From Plutella xylostella (Eukaryota; Arthropoda; Insecta; Lepidoptera; Plutellidae), in the NCBI RefSeq assembly GCF_932276165.1, contig NC_064002.1, forward strand, positions 3,844,001 to 3,908,000: a DNA stretch of 64,000 nucleotides, given 5' to 3'. Below are positions 28,501 to 39,800 of this stretch, piece by piece; the stretch's first letter is position 1, and each line of letters starts with the position of its first letter. The notes under the pieces were generated by a model. That model had not been told where the DNA came from. It made no database searches and saw only the letters and a list, made by a program, of their open reading frames with translations. The position numbers and the translations under genes were made by a program.

Positions 28501-31500
28501 TTTTGCTTGATATGTTTATGTTTACTTGTAATAATTGACGCAACGAAACGTATATTAAATACCGACAACCAACCCATGTGCATAAAATGATAATGTTTAT
28601 CTCATGCATAACATAAACATACCTACATACCTAGTTTAAATTATCAATAGTTAACGATAGTTAAGAACGTAGGTGCTTCGAAAGTAATAGCGCAGCATTT
28701 AAAAACAACACAGATAAATATGTATTCCAACTAACACACTTATGCTAATCTTGTGTGTAAACAATGTAATGTTTTAGGCCAAATAAATTAGTGAATGATA
28801 AATAAATTAAACAAGTAGACCGTAGTGACAAAGGATTGATCCATTAACGTTACAGAAAGTTATCGTCAAACAAAGCCATTGTTATAAATTTAGAGGTTGT
28901 ACGTAAATAAATATTGATTTTATTAGGTAGAGTTCTTTAACTTCCAACTGTTCCAACAGATTGTTTACATTATCTGATAAACCTTTCCAATAACAAGATC
29001 CTTATACTAAAGAAAAGAGAAAAAATATTTGCCTACGACATTTACGCAAGCTCTCTCTGTGACCAAGGTCGGTAACTAGTCCTACTACTGAAAGGGCGAA
29101 CGAGTTATTTCCGATATAAACCACATATAGCTGAAGGTCGCTTACATTCCGTGATGAAGAAATTGAGCAGCGTGAGCGCGACGGTGTGTCCCGAGAACAT
29201 GTAGTCCCCGCAGGTCCGCACGCCCCGGACAGACATGCCCGCCCCGGACCAGATGTCGTAGGCCTGGCGGATGCGGCGGCCCCACACCGTCAGGTCGTCG
29301 GCGGGCGGGTAGGAGCGCGGCTCGCACTTGAGATGCGACCCCGGCACTGATAGGGAGGTGATGAGCATCGTGAAGCAACGCAGCAGGAACACCGTCCCAG
29401 CTAGTGCAAAGAACCTTCGCAGGAGTATAAACCTGTGGGATAATGAGCATGTTACATTAAAGGAACCTTGGTTGATATCGTCAGTTAATTTGAAATCGAC
29501 TGCTGAACATTATGCCTCTTCCAAGGTATACATTACCAACAAACCTTGGGTTAATTGGGACAATTGATAATTTATACCAAATAAGGTACCACACTGATAA
29601 ATAATACTCTTTGTGGTTCACTGCTCTGTGTCAGTATCGGCCGTCGGCCAATGCGGTAAAGGCATGCAAGTAGGTATTAAGGAACCCAAATGTACGCAGA
29701 CGCTGAATACAGAAGCTTGTATGTAATTTGACTGAATGAGTGTATTGTATGTTAGATAATTTAGTCAGTATGTGACTTGGAAAAAAAAAGTCGGGAACCT
29801 TAGATCTTTATGCAAAATTGACGTCATTATTATTATCGTCAGAGTCAGGTCATTAGGTTCAGGACATTGAAGATGAAATACTATTATTATTTCATCTTGA
29901 GGTAATTAGGCACTGCTTGAACAATATAGTTTTTGTCAGGTTCAGTGGACCACAGTTGAGATCACTCTTTTATGTATCTTTTTTGGCGGTCATAATAATA
30001 TATAATTTTAAAATAAGTGTGAATAATGTGAGTATAACTTTAAAATAATCCTTCTCATAACCATAACAGTGTTATGAGAGGAAAGTAATGAAGTGTACAT
30101 TCAATTTCGAGAGGAAATGGGTAGTTTTTCAATAAAGTAACATGAATGCATGTGATAAATAAGTATACTATGGCCTGTCCTGTTGATGTTGAGTCATAAC
30201 AGCGTCATATCATTGCCCATTGATCCTTGCCCTTCATTGTTGAATATTTCATAGATACAGCCAGATAAGATTGTGAGATTATGATGACTGACATTATTAT
30301 CATTGTAACTCCATAGACTTTGTATTTCTGATTTGTTCATGCCAGAGTACTGAAATGATATCTCTAACCCAACTAAAAGATTTGGAGATGGCTCATGACC
30401 TATTGTGGATGTTTATGGGCTGTGTCATGTGTTTGTTTTGATATCATATTAGAATTAACATCAACACACGATAAATTTCAATAACAACTTACCGATGCTT
30501 GTGGAAGAATAAAACTATTAACCAAATGGCCATGAGGAGAGAGCCAGTGATTTCGCACATGTCGAAGGCCCATGGAATGTGTGGCACATTGTCGAGGAAG
30601 AGGTCAGGCAGTGGCGGGTACTTCTTCATATCAGGTACAGTTCCCCAAAATTGATAATGCGCATAGAAATCTTCGCCATTGTTCGGCAACGGTCGTATTT
30701 CCGAACGCCATGTATTTAGATATGTATTTAGAGTGGTTAAGTGCATTTTCTTCATGCATTTTTTTTAGATTTATGTGTTTGGTGCTAAAAGAGATATTGA
30801 TTTATCAGTAACGAAATTTGTGTCGATAATTCATAATATTGTCATAATATTAAAATTTACTTCGAAAATGTTACAGTACTTTTCAAATGTCTTGCTCAAG
30901 CTGGTGTTCATATGGATGAAATAAGGTTTGAATAACACAAGGTTTATGTTAGAAGAAGAAATATGGATTTAAAACACAGGTTTACATTAAAATCTCAGTT
31001 CAAAAGTATTTACAGCGCTGATCATTCACAATTACAATAACAATTACAACTTGGTCTTTTGGGTGTGGCTTTATTGGCTAAGTGAAGTCTATCAATGTGA
31101 CGTATATTTTATTCTTAAATGTGCCTCATAATATGGCGTCGTCAAAAATAATTAAAGTTGAAATTAAATTCACATTTGAAAAAAATAACAAGAACGATGT
31201 GTAATTGCAGCTCTTTATAATTCCACAAAAGTAATACTGATCTTGACCTTGAGACCTTTGACTGATCGGTGACAGCCACCGACCGCCCAAATTGTTTTCG
31301 ATTATGTGTCACATGATATTGACTACTATTTCTTTCGAACAAGGATCAAAATGCAAGTGCTTTTACGATTCAATGATTCGGGTGTTTCCGGGAATACGAC
31401 AGTTTGCGAAGATTTGCATGTGCATTATTAATATGGGAGAACTGTACCTTGTCATGAACTATCACCATCACTACGGCTGTCACCCATGTCACAAGGAACA

Positions 31501-32438
31501 CATAGCCTACAATTAACACAAATTGTTATAATATAACTTATACATCTAAGAAATTACCCATATTGTTATATAAAATATTTTGGATGTAAATGGTAGCAAT
31601 AAAACTTTAATTACTGTAAAGAGAAAGTTTATAATTAATGGAAACTAAAAATGACAAACTTGTGAATGATACCATCATAACACAAAGTTTTGTCATATAA
31701 AATAGGAATCCCTAGGCAGGTAGGCAGAAGAGCATTTCGGCATCTACTATTTATTGGTGCATAGAGTACCTCAGTCAATTTAATATGTGTAAGCTTATTG
31801 TCATCTTTCAGAGACTTTGTAATGTAAATATGCATCACTATTTTCCCTTCAGTATATTTAGAAATGTGTAATTTAGTAAGCTTGTACTGATGCACATGTT
31901 CCAAACTTGGATCAGTTCCCAAATAATGAATTGAGTAAATAAATTACATTTGTAAGTAAAATGATCAAATACCTAGAGCTATAGCCGTCTTCCAAATCTC
32001 TGGTTTTAATCTGGAAGCCTTCACATCCGGCCCGTAGTTGGAGACAAACTCAGGATTCTTTATAAATGGAAATTCTGAAGTTTCTCTGCCGTTGCTGAGA
32101 TTATAGCTGAGGTGAGAGAGGTTTGTGCCGAGGAAATTAATGTTTGTGGAAGGGTTGCTGAGCACGTAGTCCTCGGATAGACCGAGCTCGAACATGGCGC
32201 TGCGGTTGTTCTTCTGCAGCTTCTTCACCAGCAGGATGAAGCGCTTGCGCTCGCCGAGGGTCGTGCTGCCGTTGTGGCTGAACGGGTACTCGTAGAAGTC
32301 ACGGTCCACCAGCGACAGCAGGCACTGCCCGTCCATGTCATGCCGTTTACAAATATCTATAATTTCCTTACATATTTTCTCTTTGTGTAACACATCTAAT
32401 ACGTCTTTGTTATTCCAGTTAACAATATCGGTTGCCAT
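25593..32438 (-). CDS. SMSr: SMSr / SAMD8-like sphingomyelin synthase-related protein
   Basis: ER multi-span enzyme of the sphingomyelin synthase family; the SMSr branch makes ceramide phosphoethanolamine and guards ER ceramide. Exons on the - strand: 32438-31973 (start MATDIVNWNNKDVLDVLHKE, N-terminal SAM domain), 31506-31448 (YVFLVTWVTAVVMVIVHDK, membrane segment 1), about 30640-30493 (VPDMKKYPPLPDLFLDNVP, membrane segment), 29432-29146 (LRCFTMLITSLSVPGSHLKC and the PAP2 motif CGDYMFSGHT), 27873-27681 (AAHEHYSIDVFIAFYITSRL, catalytic His and Asp) and 26022-25593 (RIWFPLLSFFE, then a longer Lys/Glu-rich tail ending SPKAKKTI). Catalytic His-His-Asp are all present. The acceptor before VPDMKK is not a normal AG. 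Confidence 0.93.
26165..26921. mobile_element. palindromic MITE with GGTAAATCCTAGGATTTACC motifs
   Basis: Ends TGTTACTGTAAAAGCCCGAA and its complement, with internal repeats of GGTAAAAGCCCGAA and ggtaaatcctaagatttacc on both strands, flanked by AT dinucleotide runs. It lies in the intron between the last two SMSr exons and contains the 5S-headed repeat 26350-26640. Confidence 0.8.
26350..26640 (+). mobile_element. 5S rRNA-like SINE (SINE3-type head)
   Basis: Segment 26395-26462 has GATCACTGAGGTTTAGCA and GGATGGGTGACCGATTTC, matching the layout of the 5S rRNA internal promoter (GATCAC..GTTAAGCA .. GGATGGGTGACC). The body includes TTCGGACGGCACGTTAAGCC. It is not a 5S gene because the 3' part is unrelated. 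It is nested inside the palindromic element 26165-26921. Confidence 0.65.
27874..29145 (-). other. SMSr intron without recognised features
   Basis: AT-rich intron between the two catalytic PAP2 exons. No coding island or inverted repeat noticed. Confidence 0.5.
29433..30480 (-). other. SMSr intron without recognised features
   Basis: AT-rich, with short direct repeats around attatttcatcttga (29880-29900). Nothing assignable. Confidence 0.5.
31507..31972 (-). other. SMSr intron
   Basis: Between the SAM exon and the first membrane exon. A 95-codon open frame at 31635-31922 (-) has no domain appearance and is probably chance. Confidence 0.4.
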
Positions 32439-33861
32439 TTTTCACGATTAAAACTACACACTGCCACCAGTTTTATTTTAACACATAGCTTTAGTGTCTA
32501 GTTATAACTTATAACATTCAATTCTAGAGAAATAATTAATAAATTCTTCTAAACACGAGAGGAATTTTCTATTTTGTGAAATTTACTGAGCTCTTCACTG
32601 ACAGACTGACAGTGACAAATAAACATTGCACACAAAAAGCAGCACTACTTTATAATCTGTGTTTGACATGTGGTATGGTGGGGCAGGGCTCAGAATAATA
32701 ACTCATTAACGCTTTGTTCGGCAATGGTGTGCTTATCCGCTTGTATGAAAATCCATAAGTATCCATCCATATAACGACTATAGTCGTTATACGTTGACGT
32801 ACCCGAAGGGGTAGTCAGAGCCGTAGGTACTCGCAAACGATTCATCCACTTTTATCTGTAAATTTGCGCTGATGTGTGCGGTGCCGTGCCGCCGCCGTTT
32901 TTACATGTTACATACACAAGCTCAAGGAATATGAATCCTTCTACTAACGAGAAGCACAGGCTAGGTGGTTTCCATATAAAAATCTGTCGTCGAGAACAGC
33001 ATGTGTCGCCGCCAGTACAATATTCTAGTCTATGCCGCCGCCGCCCGCTGACGTTGTGGATGCTTAGGGTACACATATCTAGATTTCCTTACGATGTTTT
33101 CCCTCACCGTACTTGGTATAATAAAATTGTTGTTATATTCTCATCGGTATACATGCGAGCCTCTCGATTGAGATCCGAGCTTTTCATTACTACGAGACCT
33201 AGCGAGCATGCGTGCGGAAATAAATTAATTCACCCTCTCCAGTATAATAATCCTATACTTAGATAACACGAGCATTACTTTTTATTCATGGCACCCGCAG
33301 CCGTGACATTGCACACGCCTGTCGACTATATTCTTAAAATACCAATCCACGCTTATCTAGGTCCATGTATTTAAATAAGTAGGTACATTATGTAGAATTG
33401 TATTTTTTATTGAAATATAAGAATGTGATGAAATAACAATATGTGGGATGAAATAATCAGATGTGTTACAGAAATATTGTTTCATATAACTAACATTCAT
33501 TAACATAGTGATGCTATTTTAATACATAACAGGTAACACGAGCGAGAATTAACATAAACAATTATCACAATCAATACGGTGGACAACACAGCAAATATAA
33601 AATCATTCTTAATTAAAACATTAACTCAACATTATTCTTGAGCTTTACCCTGGAATTATAGTAAAAAAATATACGAGGATTCCTCCTAAGCTTCGTAGCT
33701 GTCGGTTAAAACCTAGTTTAAACATAATAATGTAATCCACATTTCTTGAACATGATCATCAGGCTTGACAGCAACATAATTTTAAAACTAAACATGCTAT
33801 TCTAATAACTGGCAATATGTAGGTACATTCGTTGCAATGCAGCAGTTTCCACTGTATGTAT
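32439..33861. other. intergenic region: SMSr promoter side and PARP1 3' end, with dispersed repeat
   Basis: About 32790-33240 carries words typical of a lepidopteran interspersed repeat (cccgaaggggtagtcagag and ttccttacgatgttttccct) that recur at about 34045-34200 inside the first PARP1 intron read here. TTTATT near 33405 could be the PARP1 poly(A) signal on the - strand. No gene seen. Confidence 0.5.
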
Positions 33862-36800
33862 TTAGTATTTGAAGTTGAATTTCATCTGGAACAAATACTG
33901 GACATTCACCTGCGCCACGTCGTATACGATGAATCTGGACACTAGCTAAGGAAAATATTAGGTACTGGCTGAAAAAGAGGCATGTTATATGGCGAACGTT
34001 AATACTCCTGAGGAGAGTCCTTAGTTTCACTACTATATGCTCAGGAATCCCCGAAGGGGTAGTCAGAGGTGACTCACAAGCGAGCAACCCGCTTTTCGCG
34101 AGCCATATCGCCGTTTTTTAATGAGTACAAAGTACAATGCACTTAACGTACACATCTAGAATCTAGATGAGCAGGTTTCCCCACAATGTTTTCCTTCAAC
34201 CTAAGAGCTTAGTAGTTTCAATTTAATGAAACCTAATTAACCCTACAATCTATCAATAGGATATTCTACCGAAAAGATTCAATACCCCCACGTCCACAAA
34301 ACGAAACTTCGAAAAAAAGTCGACGCATCCGACACACCCAGTAACCAGAACCACCATTTCACTCTAAAAGGATACTCGTTATACAGCAGCGACGTGCTCA
34401 CATCGCGCTGTTGCGGCGTGCCACAGGGCACTATAGTCCCCGACTCTAGCACCACATTCTGAGCCGGGTCCGGCTGAGTGCGGCCCATGCCCCAGACGGA
34501 ATGCTTGCCAGCCGGCGGCTTGGTGAAGTACTCGGCCTTTGAGCATTCTTGCCTGGAATTAAAAATTTAAGTACAAATTAGTTAGTTGCACGATGGATAG
34601 TACAGGTTTTATAGTTTACAAAAACTAAAACTAAAAAGTTTACACGCAATGGCTGTCCAAAGTTTCAGGATAATTTCCGGTAGAGGCGCTACTTTGTAAG
34701 CGCAGCATGACGCCGCCCGGCGCCGCCTTGTTGCTGCAGCAGTAGTTGGCCGACTTGGACACCATGTCCGCGAAGTACACGCCCGCGCCGACACGACCAA
34801 TAGGAACACGCGAGAGGGAGACAGAAGACCGAACGACGCCTTCAGTGCGCGCTACATAGGTACATTATTCGTATTACAGTATACAGGTTACTATTCGTAT
34901 TTTGGGGTATATATACGTACACCAACTACTCTTTTAGGATCGCGCACATTATATCGGGTCCCAACGTAAAATTTACTTAAATGTGTCTTATTAAAAAGAT
35001 CGTATACTACACCGGGACGCAGCAGGCCTCATTGCCATATCAAATACATAAAAGAGACTTTTACACTCGGCAGTCGGCACGCTTAATCTTTCTTAATTTA
35101 CGAATCAATCTGCCGCTTTTTCTCAACAGCATATTTTATCACAATTATCACTCACATGTCGCCCAGCGCCACTTCACACAACATGACGGCGACCGGAGCC
35201 GCCTTGTTGCTGCAGCAGTAGTTGGCCGACTTGGACACCATGTCCGCGAAGTAGATGCCCTTGCCGAACATGTAGCCCGTCACCGGGGCCTCGGGCGGCG
35301 CGATGCGGAGACCTGCGGGGGAGGGGGGGGGGGGAATTATGTGATATCGATATGATGATGATGGAATATCGATGTGTTTTATTTAAGCCACGTACAGACC
35401 GGCCCAACGAACGCCCAACGATGGATATTTATCATACATAATACAGGGCAGATTGCAGCAACGAAGGTCAACGAAACCCGTTCGTTGGCGTTCGTTTGGC
35501 CGGTCTGTACGCAGCTTTATGGGTTTCATTCAGGTAAGTTACGTTGGCACCGTCTTTACTGCTGCCTATTCTTGATTAAGTTGATGTAAGCTATCTTGAC
35601 CTCACTGAAGAGCTACTAAACATTCTCCAGAACTTGTGCATCCGATTCATTTTCAGATTGCGGAAATATAAGTATCGCTCTCTGCACTAAATATGTCCAG
35701 CACCCACCAATTAAAACAACAGCCGAAGTTGGACCATCACAAGCACATACCTTGCGACAGTATCCCGGCGAAGTTGGTGACTCTTGACCCGTGCCACAGC
35801 AGGCGGCGGTTGTGCAGCTTGCGGAACGGCTTGTAGCGCTTGTACGTACTCAAATGAGATGAATACAATTCACCATCTTTGTATAGCCTGCTCTCTGCTG
35901 TACCAAATCTCTCCAGAACCCACCAATTAAAACGACAGCCGACGTTCGGCATTCACACCCATCGAAGTATAATGTACTAGCGTACTAGAACAGACAACGC
36001 GAACAAAATCAGTATTATACATGAAGTATGCCGTTGCCGAGCGGCAACAAAGCATAGCGCAAATATCAAGTTCGCGGTGTCTATTCTATACGCTAGTAAT
36101 TCAGTTCAATATACACAGCACGTACCTTGCGACAGTATCCCTGCGAAGTTGGTGACTCTGGAGCCGTGCCACAGCAGGCGGCGGTTGTGCAGCTTGCGGA
36201 ACGGCTTGTTACTTTCATACCATTTTGACAGAATACTACTTTTTATGTGTCAAAATCGTATGATAGTCACTGTCAGCTATCGATAGAGTATTGAAATTGC
36301 CAGTTAGCGTTCACAGCACGTACCTTGCGACAGTATCCCGGCGAAGTTGGTGACTCTGGAGCCGTGCCACAGCAGGCGGCGGTTGTGCAGCTTACGGAAC
36401 GGCTTGTAGCGCTTGTCTTCACTCAAATGAGATGAATACAGTTCACCATCTTTGTATAGCCTGCTCTCTGCTATACTAGATCTGTTTAGCACCCACCAAT
36501 TAAAACAACAGCCGACGTTCGGCGTTCACACCCATCGAAGTAAACTCCAATGAGACAATTTCAACCTGAGAGAGGGTGTAAGCCTAATAGCTGTACAAAA
36601 GCTGTTTCTATTCTAACTGGCCCTTTACTTAAGTAGGTTGCTACCTACATGCAGGCTTGACTTTTTAAAGACTGTTGGTCCTGTAAAATCTTGGTTGTCT
36701 GTTCTAGTACTAGCGTACTAGAACAGACAACGCGAACAAAATCAAGGTTACACATGAAGCAGTGCGGGGTGCTCGACCAAGTCGTAGATTCCCATAGTAC

Positions 36801-39800
36801 CACGTGGACTCGGATGCAGATGCCAGTGAAAGAATGAATGCGTTGTTGCCGAGCGGCAACAAAGCATAGCGCAAATATCAAGTTCGCGGTGTCTATTCTA
36901 TACGCTAGTAATTCAGTTCAATATACACAGCACGTACCTTGCGACAGTATCCCTGCGAAGTTGGTGACTCTTGACCCGTGCCACAGCAGGCGGCGGTTGT
37001 GCAGCTTGCGGAACGGCTTGTAGCGCTTGTCCTCGCCCTCGCGAACCACTTTGAATACCTGTAGGTAGTGTTGCGTTGGTTATTAAGGTTTTATTTTACA
37101 CAACATGATTTTACCCTTATTATTATGAAAATGGGAATATAGATCCAACATTGATTTGATAGCTTCTCCATGCATATATTTTCCATGGATTAACAATTTT
37201 TTTATGGTAACAGATTTTTTTAGTTTTTACTATGGAGAATATGATGATAATGAGTACATGTAACATGATTCTTGCACATAACGTCACTAACATTATTCAC
37301 GACGTCGATCAAATAAATACCATCAACCGGGTAACATCGCATTTACATTACAAAAACCAATTCCTCTACCACAAATACTCGTACTGCCACGACGCCCGCA
37401 GTTTGGTCCTTCGAACCGGATGTGAACCAGCGACCTATGGATGGTTGTTCCGATTGACCTCCTGACTCACCCCCCATCCGTTGGTCCACTATTTACGGTA
37501 CACACTGTATACTGTATAGTCTTGGAAGATAATAAAAAAATATACAGGGTGTTGCAAAAAGGGTATTCTAAGCCGAAACATACCTGTGCAGCATGTTATA
37601 TCTAAGCCCAAATTCTGATTTAAATTTTGTTTTTTTTAGCATACCCTTTTTGCAACACCCTGTATATAATTACCTCTTGTATCTCGAGCGTGTACTGCGA
37701 GTGCGTGGCGGCGTGCGTGTTGCGCACGTACTGCTCCAGCATCTGGAACTCGGCGCCGCCGCGCGCCACGGGCTCGATCCGCGTCTTCAGCTTCAGGTAG
37801 TGCGCTTCTATTGGACTCATGTCCGAGTCGTCCGAATCTGTGGGAGGATGGTATTGTTGTTATTACGTATATTAGACTACAGTTTTCAGTGGGGAAACAG
37901 TTCGTTACTAAGGCGCGTAAGGGTGCCAATTGCGTAGATTGAGCGCAAAATTAGCAAACTGTGAACACCCAGCATACTAAACCGATATGGTGGAGTGGTT
38001 TGATTGATTAGCTGTTTTCGAAGACCAATTTCTGAGATGATTATAGCCACGCCAGGTTATGTCAAGCAAAAAAAAACGGGTGTCATTTAAACGATCGCCA
38101 ATTAAATCCGTTTTGAATTTGCTAAATAATAGGTTTGAAGGCAAAATAGTAGATTTGCCAGCAAATTTTTGCCCCCAAACAATTTTAAATCAATTCAACA
38201 ATTAATCACTTAAAATTGCCGGGATTTATGATCAAGTGGCAAGTTAACATTTATGTATATATTTTAATAGGTATGTCCACATAACTCGATGTTATGTTTA
38301 ATATTTAAATGAAACAAAAAATTAAGTTTAAATCATCAATATTCTTAATTAAAAACAACATAAACAACCTTCTTCTAATTATAACTTAAACCTTAATCTT
38401 AGAACTCGTCTACCCCAACGGTTATCGGTTCTTCGGCAGATATGACCAGCCCACTGCCTCTTCAGCTTGCATATTTTGACAGCTAAGTATGTCGGTAACC
38501 TTGGTCCTCTGACGGATAATCTCATTTCTGATACGATCCATCAGAGAAACTCCAAGCATAGCTCTCTCCATAGCACCGTCTCCGCTAATTTGTAAACTCA
38601 TGTATTAAATTGCTAACGAATTATAATGTTTTAATAACTGGACCAATCATAATGTAACTACTGCAATGCTGATAAAATATGAATTAAAAAGAAATCGCAA
38701 CATGCGACCTAGAGTCAATATATTTGCTGGCAAATCTACTATTCCGCGGGCGCAGTTATTATTTGAGGAGCAAAAATAATATTCTGCATACAAAGTTTTT
38801 ATTTATGTAATGAACTCAAATTTTTTGGCAATCCATCTATTATTTTAGATTTTTGTATTGATATTATTTGCTGATTCATACCAGAGGACACTTTTTATTT
38901 ATTTGAGGACAAAAATATATTGTTGCGGTTGATCTATTAATTTGCTGATACAAGTTGATGACAAAAATAAACTTTGCTGGCAAGAAATTAGCGATGCGCG
39001 ATTATAAATGATACTACATTAATTATTCGATTATTACAATCATTCGATTATTCGATTATCATTTTAAAGTATTACTAATCATTTACCACTACTTTTGTAT
39101 CGCTACTTATTCGTCGCTACTTTTGCATTTACTACTTATTCGTCGCTACTTTTGCATTTACTACTTATTCATCGCTACTTTTGCATTTACAACTTATTCA
39201 TCGCTACTTTTGCATTTACAACTTATTCGTCGCTACTTTTGCATTTACAACTTATTCGTCGCTACTTTTGCATTTACAACTTATTCGTCGCTACTTTTTC
39301 ATCGCTACTTTTGCATTTACAACTGATTCGTCGCTACTTTTTCATTTACTACTTATTTATCGCTACTACAAATTTGCGCGGGACGCTAATTCAATTTTTT
39401 TTTACTCAGGTGTTGTATAGAGATGGGGTTTGTGGTTTAAAAAAAACATTGTTCTTTACAAGAAAACCAATAACACTGCCACTGGTAGGTATATATTGGA
39501 ATCTACTTTTTAAACATATACAGGGTGGAACTTTATCAGTGAACTTCCCTCAGGCAGGTGACTCTAACTGAAATACCAAGCAACTTTCATTATGGGATCA
39601 ACTCTGGCCAAAAAAACAGCTATTCCATAGCAAAGTTATAAATACCTACTCAACCAAAATGTATGGAACAATGAAAGTTGCTTAGTATGTCGGGTAGAGT
39701 CACCTGCCTTCGGGAATTTAACTGATAAAGTTCCACCCTGTAGGTATATTCATAAATCCTTAAATTAGTAAATCTAAAAAAATTGCAGGGAACCATTAAC

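Noticed and set aside
31142..31342. 66-residue frame on the - strand
   Set aside because: Low-complexity intron DNA between SMSr exons with no splice fit.
39097..39370. CRISPR array
   Set aside because: Head-to-tail tandem repeat with no spacers, in an insect intron.
39095..39571. Three overlapping open frames with YSSLLLHLQLIRRYF repeats
   Set aside because: Produced by a 29-base minisatellite without stop codons; no gene features.
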